Positions 36,547-50,122 of a stretch of DNA of 64,000 bases are shown piece after piece. Source of the stretch: Oreocharis arfaki. Taxonomy: Eukaryota; Chordata; Aves; Passeriformes; Paramythiidae. Both the position numbers and the translations under genes were made by a program. Position 1 is the stretch's first letter; the number at the start of each line of letters is the position of its first letter. Under the pieces are notes generated by a model that did no database searches, was not told where the DNA came from, and saw nothing but the letters and a program-made list of their open reading frames with translations. Location of the stretch: positions 337,548 through 401,547 of the forward strand of contig VZRR01013401.1 in the NCBI GenBank assembly GCA_013398015.1, given 5' to 3'.

Positions 36547-39500
36547 AAGAATGAGTGAATTGATGAAATAGAGGAAAAACCTGAAACACCAAACTGAGCT
36601 AAGGAAAAATGTAGAATTTAACCTGAAAAAATTATATCTGGGCACAAACTGCGTTGCTGTGACCAAATACACACACCAAAGCTGATAAAGCTGTTCTTAA
36701 GGCTATTCTTTACTCACTTATCAGTGAAAGTTTTGAGGGCTTTTTCCTTCCCATTTATTTGAAGAATTTTATTATTAAATACCAAAAAAATCAATTAAAT
36801 AAAGACAATAACGTCCTTCCCAACAAGGTTTCTAATCTATATTTTACTGTAGACTCATATGAAAGCTTTCCTGTTGAAAGTACAAAGAGAGAAAGAAAAG
36901 AATAGATGTAAAGAAGGTGTCAGAGCAACTAGAGAGTGTCGGAGCATTCCCATATTAAAGCATCATTTTGAATAGTTCTCTGTCTGTATAAAAATGGTTA
37001 ACAGAAGGGGAGGGTAAATTAGAATATCTGATTTTTTTAAAGTTGCTGGAAAGAGATATGGAAAAGAAAAGAGGTTGGAAGGGTGAAAAAGGACAAAATA
37101 AACTTGAAATAATGAATTTTTCCCACCCTTTTTTCCATAAAAAACTGCCTATCAAAAGCCACCATGGAGAGCAGAACTGTAAACCATCAGTGATTAGTTC
37201 CTTCAAAAAAACCCAGTTTATGTTCCTAATGTCATAAATCTATTACCTTGTTCTCTGCTAACATTTTGTATCCCTCTCATAAATTTATAGAGCTCATGCC
37301 TAGAGGGTCTGTAAGAACCCATGTGTAATATAAAACATAGAATTTTACCGAAAAGGTTCTCTGATCTAGCCCTTGATTTCAGTTCATTTGGTTTTGTTTG
37401 TCTTTCTGCTGTCCTTTAGGTGGTATACTCTATCAGCATGGGATGTTTACCCATGCTATTCTTACAGCAGTGCAGCATGGTCTTTCACTGCTGCTTGAAG
37501 GAACTCCTGCAGCAGCAAGCATGAAGTGCTGGCTTGGATAAACTGAAAAATACATGGCATGAAATTACCTTTTTATTATTACCTTGAGGGCCAAAAAAAA
37601 AAAAAAAAAAAATAGGGCTAAAGTGCAAAGAATACATATGTACAAAATGTGGCTTTTTGCTGTGAGTTTGTACTCTGTATAGAAAAGTATATTTTTCAGC
37701 ACACACTTCACCATACATGCATATTGCAATGTATGCAAAACAGTAAAATCGATGCAAATGTATGCCGTTGAAGAGAGAGCACATTTTGAAGCTGGCACTG
37801 CACTCTTTGTCAATGTCAGTTTTGTGACAACCTTTGATAGTGCATAGGGATTTCTTTAGTCACTTAGAGGTCAAGATAAACTGTACCTCTCTTTCAAAAC
37901 TTACCTTCTGATTGATGGCACTTCAGTGAAACTGAGCAGTAAAAAGACTGTGTCTTATCTTCTGTTCTTAGGGGATGAGAGGTTCCACAAGAACTTGATA
38001 AACTAAGTGCAATAGTATTAAAATTAACCTAGGTATTATTGAGAAAACGAAAAAATGTCTAGTACCTCAATACTTGTCTTAATTTCTCATTGGTTGGCTA
38101 ATAACCCTGTCAGTCATATGTTGGAAAAAAAACTGAAATAGGTTCATAATAAACTGGGAATATCAAAAAAATATTCATTTTTACTTGACAGCGTTGTCTA
38201 TCAGTTCTTTTAGGAAATAAATACAATAAAAAATATTTTGTCTTTTCAAAGAGACTGCATTTTTCTTCATTTCTTGATAGCTGACCCCAGTATAAATAGC
38301 CAAGAGTCTCTGCTCATGAAAATTAATTAGAAATATAACATGAATATATGTATAATAAGATATTTTGGATCATATTTGCCATGAGTCGTCAACATGAGCC
38401 AAAAACAACTAGGCCATGTTCTGGAAAATGCCTTTTAGGAGGGAAGTTTTGTAAGTACATTCAAAAAGTTTTTAAAAATCATGTTTACATAGCAACTAAG
38501 ATGTATAATTAAGATTTTGGGCAATATAAATGAATTGGGTTTAAAGTATTCCAGATGTAGTTAAGCACAACAGCCCAAACCCAAAACTATACGGCAGACC
38601 TACCTATACAACCATCCCATATGTGTCAACCTGAGATGCAGCTGTAGCTTTGAATTGTTAGGAGTGCATGACTACTAAGTAACGACTGCTATTTCCCAAA
38701 ATTTTAGGTCTCTAAAGAGGCAGATAGAAAACTGTTAGTTGTTCAAAGCAGAAATGAGCAATTGATATTAAATTGAAAAGAGGCTAGGAACTACTCCGTG
38801 TTTTATAAAGAGCTTATTTGTATTCCTACATACCTAGAATATTTGAAAAAACCCTCACCCTAAATTAGCCTAAGAATTTATAGGGTAACCTTGAAAATGC
38901 ATTTCTTTTTACCCGTTACCACTATGATCTCTTTCCATTTGACAGGATTGTTCTCCATCTATTTCAGCATGAGAAAAACTAGAGCATTACAAAATAATTT
39001 ATTATTTTATTGAATGATAATTTAAAGGCATTCATGTAAATTAAGAAAGGACTCAAATATTACTCAGGGGAAAGAAATAAAATTCATGCTGGTAAGCTAA
39101 AGTTGTGAAGAAATAGGAATTTTGTTATAGTCATTTGAAAAACACCATTAAAGTCTCTACTTTCAGAATGAAATGAATAATCACAAATGCTTGAGAGTAA
39201 AGCATACATCAATACTGAACTCTTAGAACCATATTTCTACTTTTTAAAAACAAAAGTGTCCTAGATGTTCTTTTTCTGATTAATTGTTTTTTTTCTTTTT
39301 TTTACATCATGACTTTTTTTTCCAAGGACGAGTCATGCAAGGAGACAGCATGAATAAAAGATATGACGTGTTTTTTTTTTCCATTCATGACTGAATTTAC
39401 ATGAATTTCCAGGTCTGGAAATTGAATAGCTTTCGTGTAACTCATAGACTGCAGTTACAAGGGAAACAGTAAGGAACAATAAATATGGAATTTCATTCTG

Positions 39501-42500
39501 CCAACATTTAGTTACTCTTTGGAAAAGTCTATCTTAATAACAATAAGAAGCTACTGCCAAAGAATAAGAAATTGAAGAATTGATCCAAATAAAGGTTTGT
39601 ATTTGATGTCTCTAAGTTTGAAATTTCTTTCCTCTGCAACTGCATCTGAGCAAGGACTAAGAGATTCTGAGCACACCAGTGGAAATTCAGAAGTTATTTC
39701 TTCATAAAGAGCTGTCATAAATTATGTTATCTTCAGAAAATAAGTTCTGGAAAAAATAATCCACTCCTGAAACATCTAGTTGACTGAAAATTTCAAAACA
39801 CATTTAAAATAGCTGTTAACTGTGGTGTCACTGTGATAGTTCAAAGTTCTCCATCCCAGAGGCATCGAAGTGAAGAATGTAGATGAACATTACTTTGTTA
39901 TGATTAGACATTGATGAGGAGTTAAAAACCATTTCTGTGTAATACTACTGCAGTCAAGCCATGAGAACTTCGCTCTTAAGTTGGAAGTTTAAATATGATA
40001 TACAGGAATCTACATAATTACCTACTCGATTTACTTTCATTCACAATTATTTTCTTCAACAACCCACTTATCCCCATCCACTCTACTTCTGAAAGACAAT
40101 AAATTGTTCATCTGGGTTTTTTGCTAGCTGCATATGAATAGCCGAAATTGATATCACATATTGTAAGACACCAAAACTGCTGTTTATGGCAAATTCCAAG
40201 CCTTTGAGCATCAACGTAACACAACACTGTGACTGCTAGATAGATGTTAAGTCTTCAAAAGCAGTATTAATTCTTGGTGAGTAGAAGGATATTGTGTCTA
40301 GTACAATTATCTACAAGTACATGTTTTGCTGCCTCAAGCACAACTCAAAAAAACCCAAAGGTTTGAGGTGTTTGGCTGATTTTTATTATACATTTTTTTC
40401 ATTTAATATAAATTATTTTATGGCAGCAGGGGCCGAACATTAACATAAGAATGTACAGGAAAGTTGTTTAGGACAACGGGGAATATGGAGCTGAGAGAAG
40501 TTATACTCACATATGAGAGGTACCAAAGGAGATCTTTTGCTGAAGGAAGGAGTTAACTGAGTTAACTGCCTTTCTTTAGATATTTTAGGCAGCATACTAA
40601 TTCTGGAGTTTTGATTACTTTGCTTTGCTTTGCTAGCATGAATATACATATATTTAGTAACACCACTTGTCTTTTCATGTTCCATTCTCTAAAGAATCTC
40701 ACTCATGAAAATACAGATTGTACATAAAAAGTAACAAAACTGCAAGTACTTTTTGGCCATACTATGCAATTATTCTAAGAAAAGTAAGACTGGCTTATTT
40801 CTTTTCTTTTCTTGCTCTTTTAAAATAGCCTGGAACTTTGTTGTAAGATAAATGGCAGCATTGCTGCAAAATAAAGCATGTAAAGATGCCAGAATCAGTT
40901 TTACTCATTGCCTTTGCTAGGATCAGGAATGCTACTCATGAGAGCTGCAGAGGGATGTTCTGTGGAGCATTTTAAGAAGGAGTGTATTTATACATAATTT
41001 CTTTACCCATCAAGATTAAATTTGCCCTATAGTTTGGCTGCATCTTGCTGGCATTCAGGTGATGTGATTAACTTTTTGTAACCTTTTTATGAAGCATGTA
41101 TTAGACCTTCCATATTACAGACTTTCACAAGTTTCCATATGTTTTTAAAATCAGATGTATCTCTTTGATCTGTGTATTTTAAACAAGTCCATTTCAGTGG
41201 AGAAAAGGAGATTCACTTGATGGAAGGTGTAGGATATTTTAATCTTTATTATGACATTTATTGTTATAACAGTAGATCCAGATATCTTAATGGTGAAAAC
41301 TATGATTGTTGAAAGTGGTAGTTAGTAGTAGGTAGAAGAAAAACAAAAGACAGTGCAATACTTCAGATCAGATTCTAGAGACACCTAGAGAAGATCGCTT
41401 CAGTAAAAGGAAGCACAGGAGAAAAAATAAATGTTGATGACTGGAATATAGAAATATATACACTGCTTAAAACTTCCATTTGCACAAGTGGATAAATCTA
41501 TCACCTCAAAGACAGATTTCTGAGAGTACCTTCATATTTCTGAAAAAAGAAACTGAAACTTTAATTTAATCAAAGAAAAAGTGACAGAATTACAGATTTT
41601 CTTTTATTTCATTTTATTTGATACCAAACGTTTTCATTTATCATGTAAAAAATTCTATATAGTCCTACCATTTGGCCAGGTTGAAGAGAAGTAGAGTCTC
41701 ATCCCAGGCCAGCTGATACAGTACAAAAGTCTATCAGCAGTGTGGAATCAAAAATTTTTGCATTATCTGCAAATGCATCTTCTCTAACTGGATCGATCCA
41801 CAATCAGCTGTCTCTCGTTTGGCATACCTTGAATGTCACTAGTTGTTAATCTGAGTTCAAACTTTATCTCCCAAGATTTCAAGCTTATAAGTAAGCTATT
41901 TAAAAGTTAGTCGATGGAAATTCTAGCACATAACACATCAGTGCACATACCCACAGAAAATCTGAAGGAACCAAAAATCACTTGTTTCCTCAAATGTGGC
42001 AGAGCTGCCCACATCTATTATCATCAATGACAGTTCTGGCAAGCTCAGCATTAACCACCCTTTATATTTCATTATGGATTATCACTCTAGGGAAGTTCCA
42101 ATTGGACAGTTGTATGAAACATTGTCTGGGTCTTTCTGCCAAAATAGGAACAAAAAGTAGCGAAAATCTAGAAAATACTGCTCTGGGCATGTTTCTTCAA
42201 TGTCACAGCCATGTCCTAATACAATTTTTCACTGCATAATTGTCATTGTTAATTTTCAGTAGTTTAATGGCGTAATTATTTTGATGCATAAAATGGACGA
42301 CAAATACAACAATATGAACCCATACTTACTTTTCCATTCTGCAAAGAGCAAATGGCTCAAAAGCATTCACTCTTTTTATTCACCAAAACATAGGAATCAG
42401 AGATAGAAAGAGTTTGTCCCAATGTGTTTCAGTGATATGGAGAAAGTGACTACAAACAAACATAGATTCTGTGATTCCATGATTCCTATCCGGATTTATT

Positions 42501-43899
42501 TTTCACCTAGTTTTGAAGGTAAAACTATCCTCTGTACAGAAACCCAAACAAGATTTATATCTTATTTAGGATTTGCTGAATCTCATATTGAAGGTTTAAT
42601 TAGAGTTTGTGCTGACCTTCTTCATGGAGAATGGGTTTATCTTTCATGAGCAGTATTAACACCATGAATCCTTACTTTGAATCTGAATTACTCATACATC
42701 AGCTAAAAATCTGATGCTGAACTGTTCAGCTGACTTACAATGACTGCTCATTTTGAATTTTATCCTTCCATTGAATTTGAATTAAAACTCCTTTTTGTTG
42801 CAGAAGCTATTAAATACAAAAAAACCACATGACATGTCACCGATATACATCAGCCCACATCTTCAAAGTTCTCACTGAACTGTTTGTAAATGCTTGAAGA
42901 GAGAAAGTGACAATTTGAAATAACATTTAATTTTGAGATTGTTTTAATTTTTGAATGGAATTTAATGTTATAATTTACCCCTCTATGCAGCTGAGTAGTA
43001 AAATCGCTTAAAATATTTGGCAGAAAAATGTGGCTAACAAGTTTTTGTAAAAGGTTTTTAATTTATATATAGAAAGAAAATACTATGTCAGAGTTTTCAT
43101 GGTAACAGCAATATGTCTCTAAGGACTTTTCAAGCAATAGTACAAGAAAAAATCTTGAAATTTCCAGTGCAAATTACCTAATTGTTTTTCTCTTGAGCTA
43201 AAGCATGCAAGGTTAGGACATAGGTTCACCTAATGGGTTTCTGTAAGGACAGGCTCAATATCACTTAATGGTGGTCAGCTAAAGAGCAAGTCTCTACTCT
43301 GAAGTACCAGTCAGGGTCGTTCTACAATCAAAGAGAGAACAAACTATATATATGTCTTGAGAATAAGTCATCTTCTTTAATGAGACAGCCCAAAAGAGAT
43401 AGTGTGAACTACCCTCTAGGCTGCCTGTATTCATTTCTCTGACTGTAGAGGTATTTTAGGTAATAACATGGATTAGAAGCCAAATTGTCAAGAAAGCAAA
43501 AGATGAGATCTATTCAGGCCTAACAGTCTGCTGGTTAATTCTAGATCTATTTTAGAGAATTTTTTTAAAAAAAATATTTAATAATGGTAGCCAAAGAAAC
43601 AAGCAAAATGGGTCTGTTGGACAAAAGTACCTTTTTCATGTGTTCCTTGACCTTTGACCTAACAAGGAATGTGTTTTCCATCCAATAAAAAAACAGAGAA
43701 TGAGAGTTAATTAATATACTGTGTTATTACAGTACAGTAAATCAAAGAGAGCACAGTTAAAAAAGATCTTGAAAAACACAAGTCTTTAGTGAATTCAATT
43801 TTCCAACATTTTTCATATTTGTAGAATTCATTAATATTATAATTTACTCTTTTTCATCTCCTTTTTTTCCCAAGCAATATGAAAATAGATCATACGAGT

Positions 43900-44250
43900 T
43901 CTAGTGGAGACATTATGGTCTGTTGTGCAGATACTCAATTAGAGAGTTTTAAATATACAAATTATGTAAATGCCTATTTAGGGAGTATTTAAAAAATACA
44001 TTATTGACCTAGTAAGCCATAACAGCTCCAGTCTGTCAGAGAAATACCTATTTAGACCCTGCTTAAAATGCAAATTATTGGCCCAATAGGGCATAACGGC
44101 TTCTTCAGAAAAGCTGCATTCTATCATAGAAATCCATGGCTGGAGACTTGCTGGCTAATGACTTTTGTGTGAAAGCTACCTTGGAAACTGTCCTTAAATA
44201 CACTAATTTCCCACACGACAGAACATAATGGCTACTTTTCAACAGCTGCT
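43900..44250. repeat. Decayed tandem repeat array (3-4 units)
   Basis: Units A (from 43968) and B (from 44042) share 'aaat-cctatttag', then 'ttaaaa', then 'attattg-cc', then a 'cataac-gct' block. The last block recurs as gccataacagct (about 44017-44028), ggcataacggct (about 44090-44101) and gaacataatggct (about 44221-44233). A shorter leading unit (ttaaatatacaaattatg, about 43949-43966) precedes A. Spacing is about 73 bp between A and B and longer for the last unit. Divergence is high, so the array is old. I do not recognise the family. Confidence 0.55.
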
Positions 44251-46089
44251 GACTACAGAATAGTGTTGGATTCTAGTAGGTAGCTAGTTAGTTGTCAGTT
44301 CTTAAACAAAAATGTGCAGATGCTGTACAAAGATGTCCACCGGCTTCAGATTCCCCCGTCATTTTGTTTGGAACAATAGCTGCAAATGCATAGCAGCTGT
44401 TTTTCAATGACTTTTCATCCCTCATATGGATTTACAACACCAATTCTATAACGAAACAACTTTGGTGCCAAAGAATGTTCTGTTGAAAAGTAAGACATGG
44501 ACCAATACTCCAAAAGGGTAATTATAAATCCTCATTAAGCAGAGCACTTTGCACAGCCTTCAAGAGGAAGTATGCACATGCATTACTGAAATGATTGAAA
44601 ATACACACATTTACATTACATTTAAATGTTGTTCATTAACTATTAGCAAAACTGGGCCAGGCTAAAGGGGATTTCTTCTATGTAGCAGCCAATTCTTTGT
44701 ACCAAAAAGTTTCAATGAAGCCAAGAAGTTTTGGAGAAAACACCAAAACTTGACTGAGGAGATTGTGAGGAATGTTTATTCCTAGATAAAAAATGCCAGC
44801 TGTACACCTTGGCTCAGTTTCGAGAGTGTGCATTTAAAGGAACATCCTCAAACTTAACAGGGACCTATTATTGAATGAGCTTTCTGAACTACTGAAGTAG
44901 CTGAAATACCTTCACAACTGTCAGTTTAGGGACTTGGCTCAATAAGAGATGTTGAACAGGGGTTTGTATCTGTAGGGATCAAATCCAGTTTTTTACAGTT
45001 CTCACATGTACAAACTGTATTCTTTTTAACATTGAGAACAGAATTCTTTTGTGAGTGCATCCACTGTATTTATCAAGTCTTTTATATCATTAAGCTTTGT
45101 TCCCTGTGTTTTAAGCTCAAAAGTGAACAAGCATAAACACAGTTGCATAAAGAGTGAAAGAGATCGAGTAAGGAATATACTTTTTGACCCAATTTCCTTG
45201 AAAACTATTTTTTGAGGGGTTTTCTCTGTGCAGTTTAAGACCATTAATCTCACGAAAAAAATCTATGAAATCTTAGAGAACTTACTTGATGATATAATTA
45301 TCAAACAATTTTAGGCTTTCTAATATTACTTCTTATTGCATTTTTTCTAGTTCCTTTATTCTAAAGCAGCAAAGAAAAATTTCCACTTTATAATTATTAT
45401 ATACCTATATGCGAAATAATTTTATAAGCATATTACTGCTTGTATTTATAGCACTTGTCATTGCATATTTCCAGCTTAAATAGCATCAATAAACAATTTC
45501 GTTGTTCTCCTGGAAATGCATGTGGCGTGTAAACAGAGATTTGCAGATTTTAAATTACCACAGATTGTTGCTCTCTTATTAATAAGGAAGTACACAATTG
45601 ACAGGAAAAAAAATAGCAATGCTTTACAATTAGAAAAAACCAGGGTATTTTTGAATTCTCCTTATCTTAAGTTGAGGTACTATAAGTTAAACAATGCAAA
45701 AGCAACACATATTTGTTTCAAACTTTGAAGAACAAATTAGCCTTTTCTTTACAGAAAGGTGCTTTTACACAGTTGTAAGTGGAAGTAGATCTTAATATGT
45801 GTATAAATGTAACAGCTGGGGACATTTTACCTGTTTTCGCTCTGAGCACACCAAAAGTGAAGTGATGCAAAGAGATCATATTACAATTAGAGAGAAGGTT
45901 TGTGTTGCAAAAGTAAGTCCTACCCATGCAAACTTTGTACTGGCTGAATAGAAAACCTGCCTTTAAACATATTTTGGGATTGGTCAATGAGATAAAATGG
46001 AGTTTGCTTCTAAAAGTATATTCCTAAACTTTTGATTTACTTCTTCAAGATCTTCTGCATGATCCTCTTTCTTTGTTGTTTTGGTTTGT

Positions 46090-46118
46090 GGTTTGTTTGT
46101 TTGTTTGTTTGTTTTTTT
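46090..46118. repeat. (TTTG)n simple repeat
   Basis: A perfect TTTG run ending in poly-T, immediately upstream of the CR1 fragment at 46130. Confidence 0.85.
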
Positions 46119-46129
46119 CCAGAGCTCTG

Positions 46130-46285
46130 GAGCTGCCTGCACTGAAGGTATTCCTCAACAGACCCTGGATAAAAACCTTGAGCAACGTTGTCTGGCTCCA
46201 CGACTGACCCTGCATGGAGCAAGAAATTGGACAAGAGAAGTCATGAGGTGCCTTCCAACCTGAACCACCCCGTGATTGCATGCAT
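46130..46285 (+). mobile_element. CR1 LINE 3'-end fragment, sense
   Basis: Sense-strand CR1 terminus: 'accttgagcaacgttgtctgg', 'gaccctgcatggagcaa' and 'gaggtgccttccaacctgaa' are diverged forms of the standard CR1 3' blocks. A gtgattgcatgcatgc tail stands in for the (ATTCTATG)n repeat. It is 5'-truncated. The TTTG repeat just upstream marks the approximate left edge. Confidence 0.8.
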
Positions 46286-49200
46286 GCAAATAATTGAAAA
46301 AAATCATGTCATTTCTCCATTGGAGACTTGGCTAGGATAAACAGCTGAATACATATCTCTGAGCAGTATTTCAGTTCCAAATATGCATACTTTGGCAAGT
46401 AACAGCCAGGAACTTTCATAAAGAATAAAACAAAAAAAAATCCTTGTTAATAGGAAATCAAGGACAAAAGCTTTCATGAAGTTATTCTTCAGCCTAGGTT
46501 GATAACTGGATGCAGATACTAAAATGGTTATTCGATGAAAGGATCTGCTTCAGGACTCTATGTCTCACTAGGAGATCATCAGAAAGTGTCTGTATTCTAG
46601 AGCTATTATGTGTGTACATACCATAGTAGCCATGCCAAAGTAGTTTGTTTTTTAGAGCAGGGTGTAGAACAGGACTGTACCCACTGCAGTATCCTGTGCT
46701 AGCTCTGGAGTTGGCAATCTGATTCACAAACAACATGGGTTCTTGCAAATACTGCATTCTTTTGGTGACCCAAACTGACACCAGAGCCTACTTTTTTTTT
46801 TTTTAATTCTTATTTTGTGCATTACATTTTGATGCTTCTTTTCATTTTTCTCGGAGTTTTTTTCTGAAGCATCGAATCAAATGGTGTTATTTCTCACTGC
46901 TAATTCCCTTCATGCCATTACTCTCATCACTCCGGGTTGTTTCTGTTCCCTTTCTGTTTCCTTTTTCATGTCAGCATGATTGTCTTGTCACCAGCTTAAG
47001 GTGAAAAAAAACCTTCTAAGATATTTTATCCACCCTGTTGCTCAGTGGGTGTAAAATTAACCTCTGTGTTAATAGCCAAAATAAGATCCTCCTTCCATCA
47101 AAGCTGTGGGGTGTGGTTATGTGAACTGGCACTTCTCCTCGAGGGAAAACAAGGAACTTTGATCAGGACTTTTATATCAGCTTCCTAAGTTTTGGCTCAC
47201 AAGCAGGCTAATAGAAAGCCAACAGGTTACAAAGCCTTACACAAGCAGTTCAAAGGCTTCTTATGTTTCTCCTGTTGAAAGAGCCAAGACGTTAAGATTT
47301 TGTGTTAGGATGAGGAAAGTCAGTTTTCAGCTCATACTTCTGTTCTACCTGACATGAACCAGAGACAGCTGACATCTAGTATATGTGACATTTAAAGAAA
47401 TTTCAACAGACCTGGTAGTCAGATAACATATCCTTGAATGACTGTAGCAACTACTTCCTGCAAGGTGAAGAGTGATGTTGAATTTTATCTACAAGCCCTT
47501 GCAAAACTAGTTTAATATTTGGGAAGCAAACGGTAGAAAAATGTTATATGGTATGTAGATGTTTTAGCCATCACAGTTTAGAGCACTCAAGGGAGCACTC
47601 AATGGAGACAAAACATAAAATATTAAAAAGTTATTCCTTATTTTATTCTAAACAAAGAGATGTGTACAAGCATTAAAAAAAAAAAAAATCAAGGCTGAAA
47701 GTATAGTACTTATACTTGAAGTATATCTTTATTTTAAGAGTAGTTTCTCATCTGAAAGCCACTTTTTCTAAGGATTAAGTAAAAAAGGTCAAGGCAGAAC
47801 CTGTTCTAGGGGGAAAAAAATATTTCAAACTGTTACACATTATCAGAAACAAGTCCATCTATAGACGATTGCCTTTTTAGTGTGATCACAAAATTTTCTA
47901 AATATATTTTATGAAAAAGGAAATTCTGCTCTTTTTTAAGAAACAAAACAAAGAATCAACCAACCAAAAATCCTGAAAAAAAACTACCTGCCCAAAAGAG
48001 AGAGAGGAAAAAAAAAAGCAGAAAAAATATGCTTTATGATGATTGCAATCACATTGCCACATACTTTTCACAATTATTTCACAATACTTAATTGCACTTT
48101 CTTTGCATGAAAAAGGGAATTCAAGCACAGATGCAAGTACAGTTTGTCTTTTAAAAATCTAGTTTTGATACTTCTTTTATATTCTATGAGCATAATATTT
48201 ACATTTGGAAATTATGGCCTCAGATGCACTGAGAACCACAGCAATGAAGGGATATTTTTAACGTGACATCCACAAACATAGGCAACAGCGTGAGTTTTCA
48301 TAATAGAAAATATGATACCCAGATAGCATTTTTTTCCTTCAGTTGTAACATTTCCTAAGATATGTTATTACTGTGCTGTCATTATTAATAACTTCCAAGC
48401 ACAGAAGCTGGTGAGCTTGGATGTGTCTCAAGGTAAAACAGTTTACGGCCTTTTATGCTGTTTCCATTAATATTAGTAGAGTGTTCTTGTTTTCAAAGGA
48501 ACTTAATCAAACCCTGTGACTGAAAAAAAAATGGTGTATCCTAGTATTAAGAACACCCATCCAGACACAGATCCCTGGCTTATGAAGAAGTGTCTGATAA
48601 ACCCTACATTTTTCAGAGTTGTCCTATGCAAGAAATTCTCTCATGTGTAATTGTAACCAGATTGCAGCCTGAGAAACATCAACAAGCCAGAAAGCCACTA
48701 AGGAATTTATATCTCTTCTTAAATACACTTCTGCATGAACAACAAGAATTCAGCCTTGAAGCATGACATACTACAAACAACTCAAAGATTTTTTAGGATC
48801 AGGCTCAAACTCAAAAGCCAAGCTTGTGGAAAGATATAGATCATAAAGGTACAGCGGACAAATCATAGTGCTTAATGTATTTAATATGGCTATTTCTTTG
48901 GGCCAGAGTTGCCAATCATATTTTATAAATTTTAGTATTAACTAGAAAGCTGTAAAGCCAGAAAAATCATTTTAGAAATAGTGAACGAGGTCTGGAAAAA
49001 ACCCAGGATTATTTTATTTAAATGCGATTCATCTATGTATTTTTATAAAACCGCAGGGGAAAAAAAATCCTTTTGGATATCAAAAGAAAGTATTTATACA
49101 CAGTGTCTAAAAGACTCAATTGAATAGATCATTTCTAGGCTAAAGTTGTAAGATTAAAGGAACCTAGTCAACCTGAATTTTATAATGGACTATTTTCTTT

Positions 49201-49829
49201 ATAATCCTGTTTCTGACAGACAGTAGCCTCCTCTTTTAAGTAGTCAGAACTATTGTCTTCTTAAAATGCTTAAATATGTTATAAAGGGTCTCTGACTTAA
49301 CAGCTGATATTTACAGGAACTTTTCAGTGATCATAAAATGTATAGACTAGAGGTTTCAATGGCATTCTTTGGAAAGGCCTGAAAAAAACTTTAATTCATA
49401 CTCTAGGAAGTGATGCAATGAAATGTCTTACATTCAAATGCTTTCAAATGTGCAGAGAAAAAACAGAAACATTCTTAAAACAACCCAAACATTTTCCCTG
49501 TCATAAAATATTTGACAACTATAGGTAAAAAAATTCAGAAAATGTGAAAATTGCAGTCCAAAATTCAATTTATTTAAAAGTAAATTACCTTTTTTTTCTT
49601 TATTTTAAGAGCTGTTCCCAACAGGGATGTTGAAATGATAAATTTCAAATGCAATTTTTTTCCTCTTTTTAAGTAATTCTCCTTCCTAGATGAATCACAC
49701 TTGCATATTTCTGATCTGAAAAAAAGATGAGAAAGTGATATCAGCAATTACAGAACACAGAAGTTCATGTGACTGATGCTGACTTTTATTTTTGCTAGTG
49801 GATCTCCTTTTCAAAAATTCCCAGTGGTC
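46286..49829. other. Non-coding stretch
   Basis: AT-rich without recognisable genes. A patch at about 47100-47220 carries a RUNX-type TGTGGTTA (47112-47119) and a TCF/LEF-type CTTTGATC (47157-47164), and has a more balanced composition than its surroundings. Poly-A runs lie at 47673 and 48008. Confidence 0.55.
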
Positions 49830-50122
49830 CCACGGGACCCAAGGGGATGGGTCCTAGAGGAACTGGCCAATGTTTTCTATCCAATCTCTATTTTATCTGA
49901 AAAGTGGTGGAAATTGGGTGGTGTCCCCAGAGACTGGAATGGAAAGGAAATATCACACCCATTTTTAAAAAGCCAGAACGGACTCTGAGAACTGCTGACC
50001 AATCAGCCTCAAGTCCATTCCAAGTAAGATCATGGAACAATCTTCCTGAAAGAGATATCAAAGCTTATGGAAGGAAGGGAGGTGATTAGAGACAGTCAAG
50101 ATACCTTCACCAAAGGCAAGTC
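49830..50122 (+). pseudogene. CR1 ORF2 fragment (RT N-terminal region)
   Basis: Two neighbouring frames read VLEELANVFYPISILSEKWW and then ITPIFKKPE (frameshifted), followed by SWNNLPERDIKAYGRKGGD. These correspond to the CR1 reverse-transcriptase entry region, with forms such as VLRELA, EKSW, DWK, NITPIFKK and NYRPVSL. The similarity ends near 50122 before the RT catalytic boxes, so this fragment is truncated at both ends. That is unusual for CR1, which normally keeps its 3' end. It is not coding now. Confidence 0.75.

Larger units (their letters stand above)
36545..46129. other. Long AT-rich non-coding stretch
   Basis: No gene or clear transposon is recognised. Items are a poly-A run at 37592, an ATTCTGTGATTCCATGATTC-like segment at 42467-42486 that could be a CR1 tail remnant, a decayed tandem array at about 43900-44250 (listed separately), and a TTTG repeat at 46090-46118. 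Confidence 0.6.

Noticed and set aside
36247..36672. Open frames spanning the 130-N gap
   Set aside because: They exist only because N codons are not stops and the flanks are homopolymers.
42464..42490. ATTCTGTGATTCCATGATTC resembling a CR1 3' tail repeat
   Set aside because: No CR1 body is recognisable upstream, so an isolated tail is not supportable as a feature.
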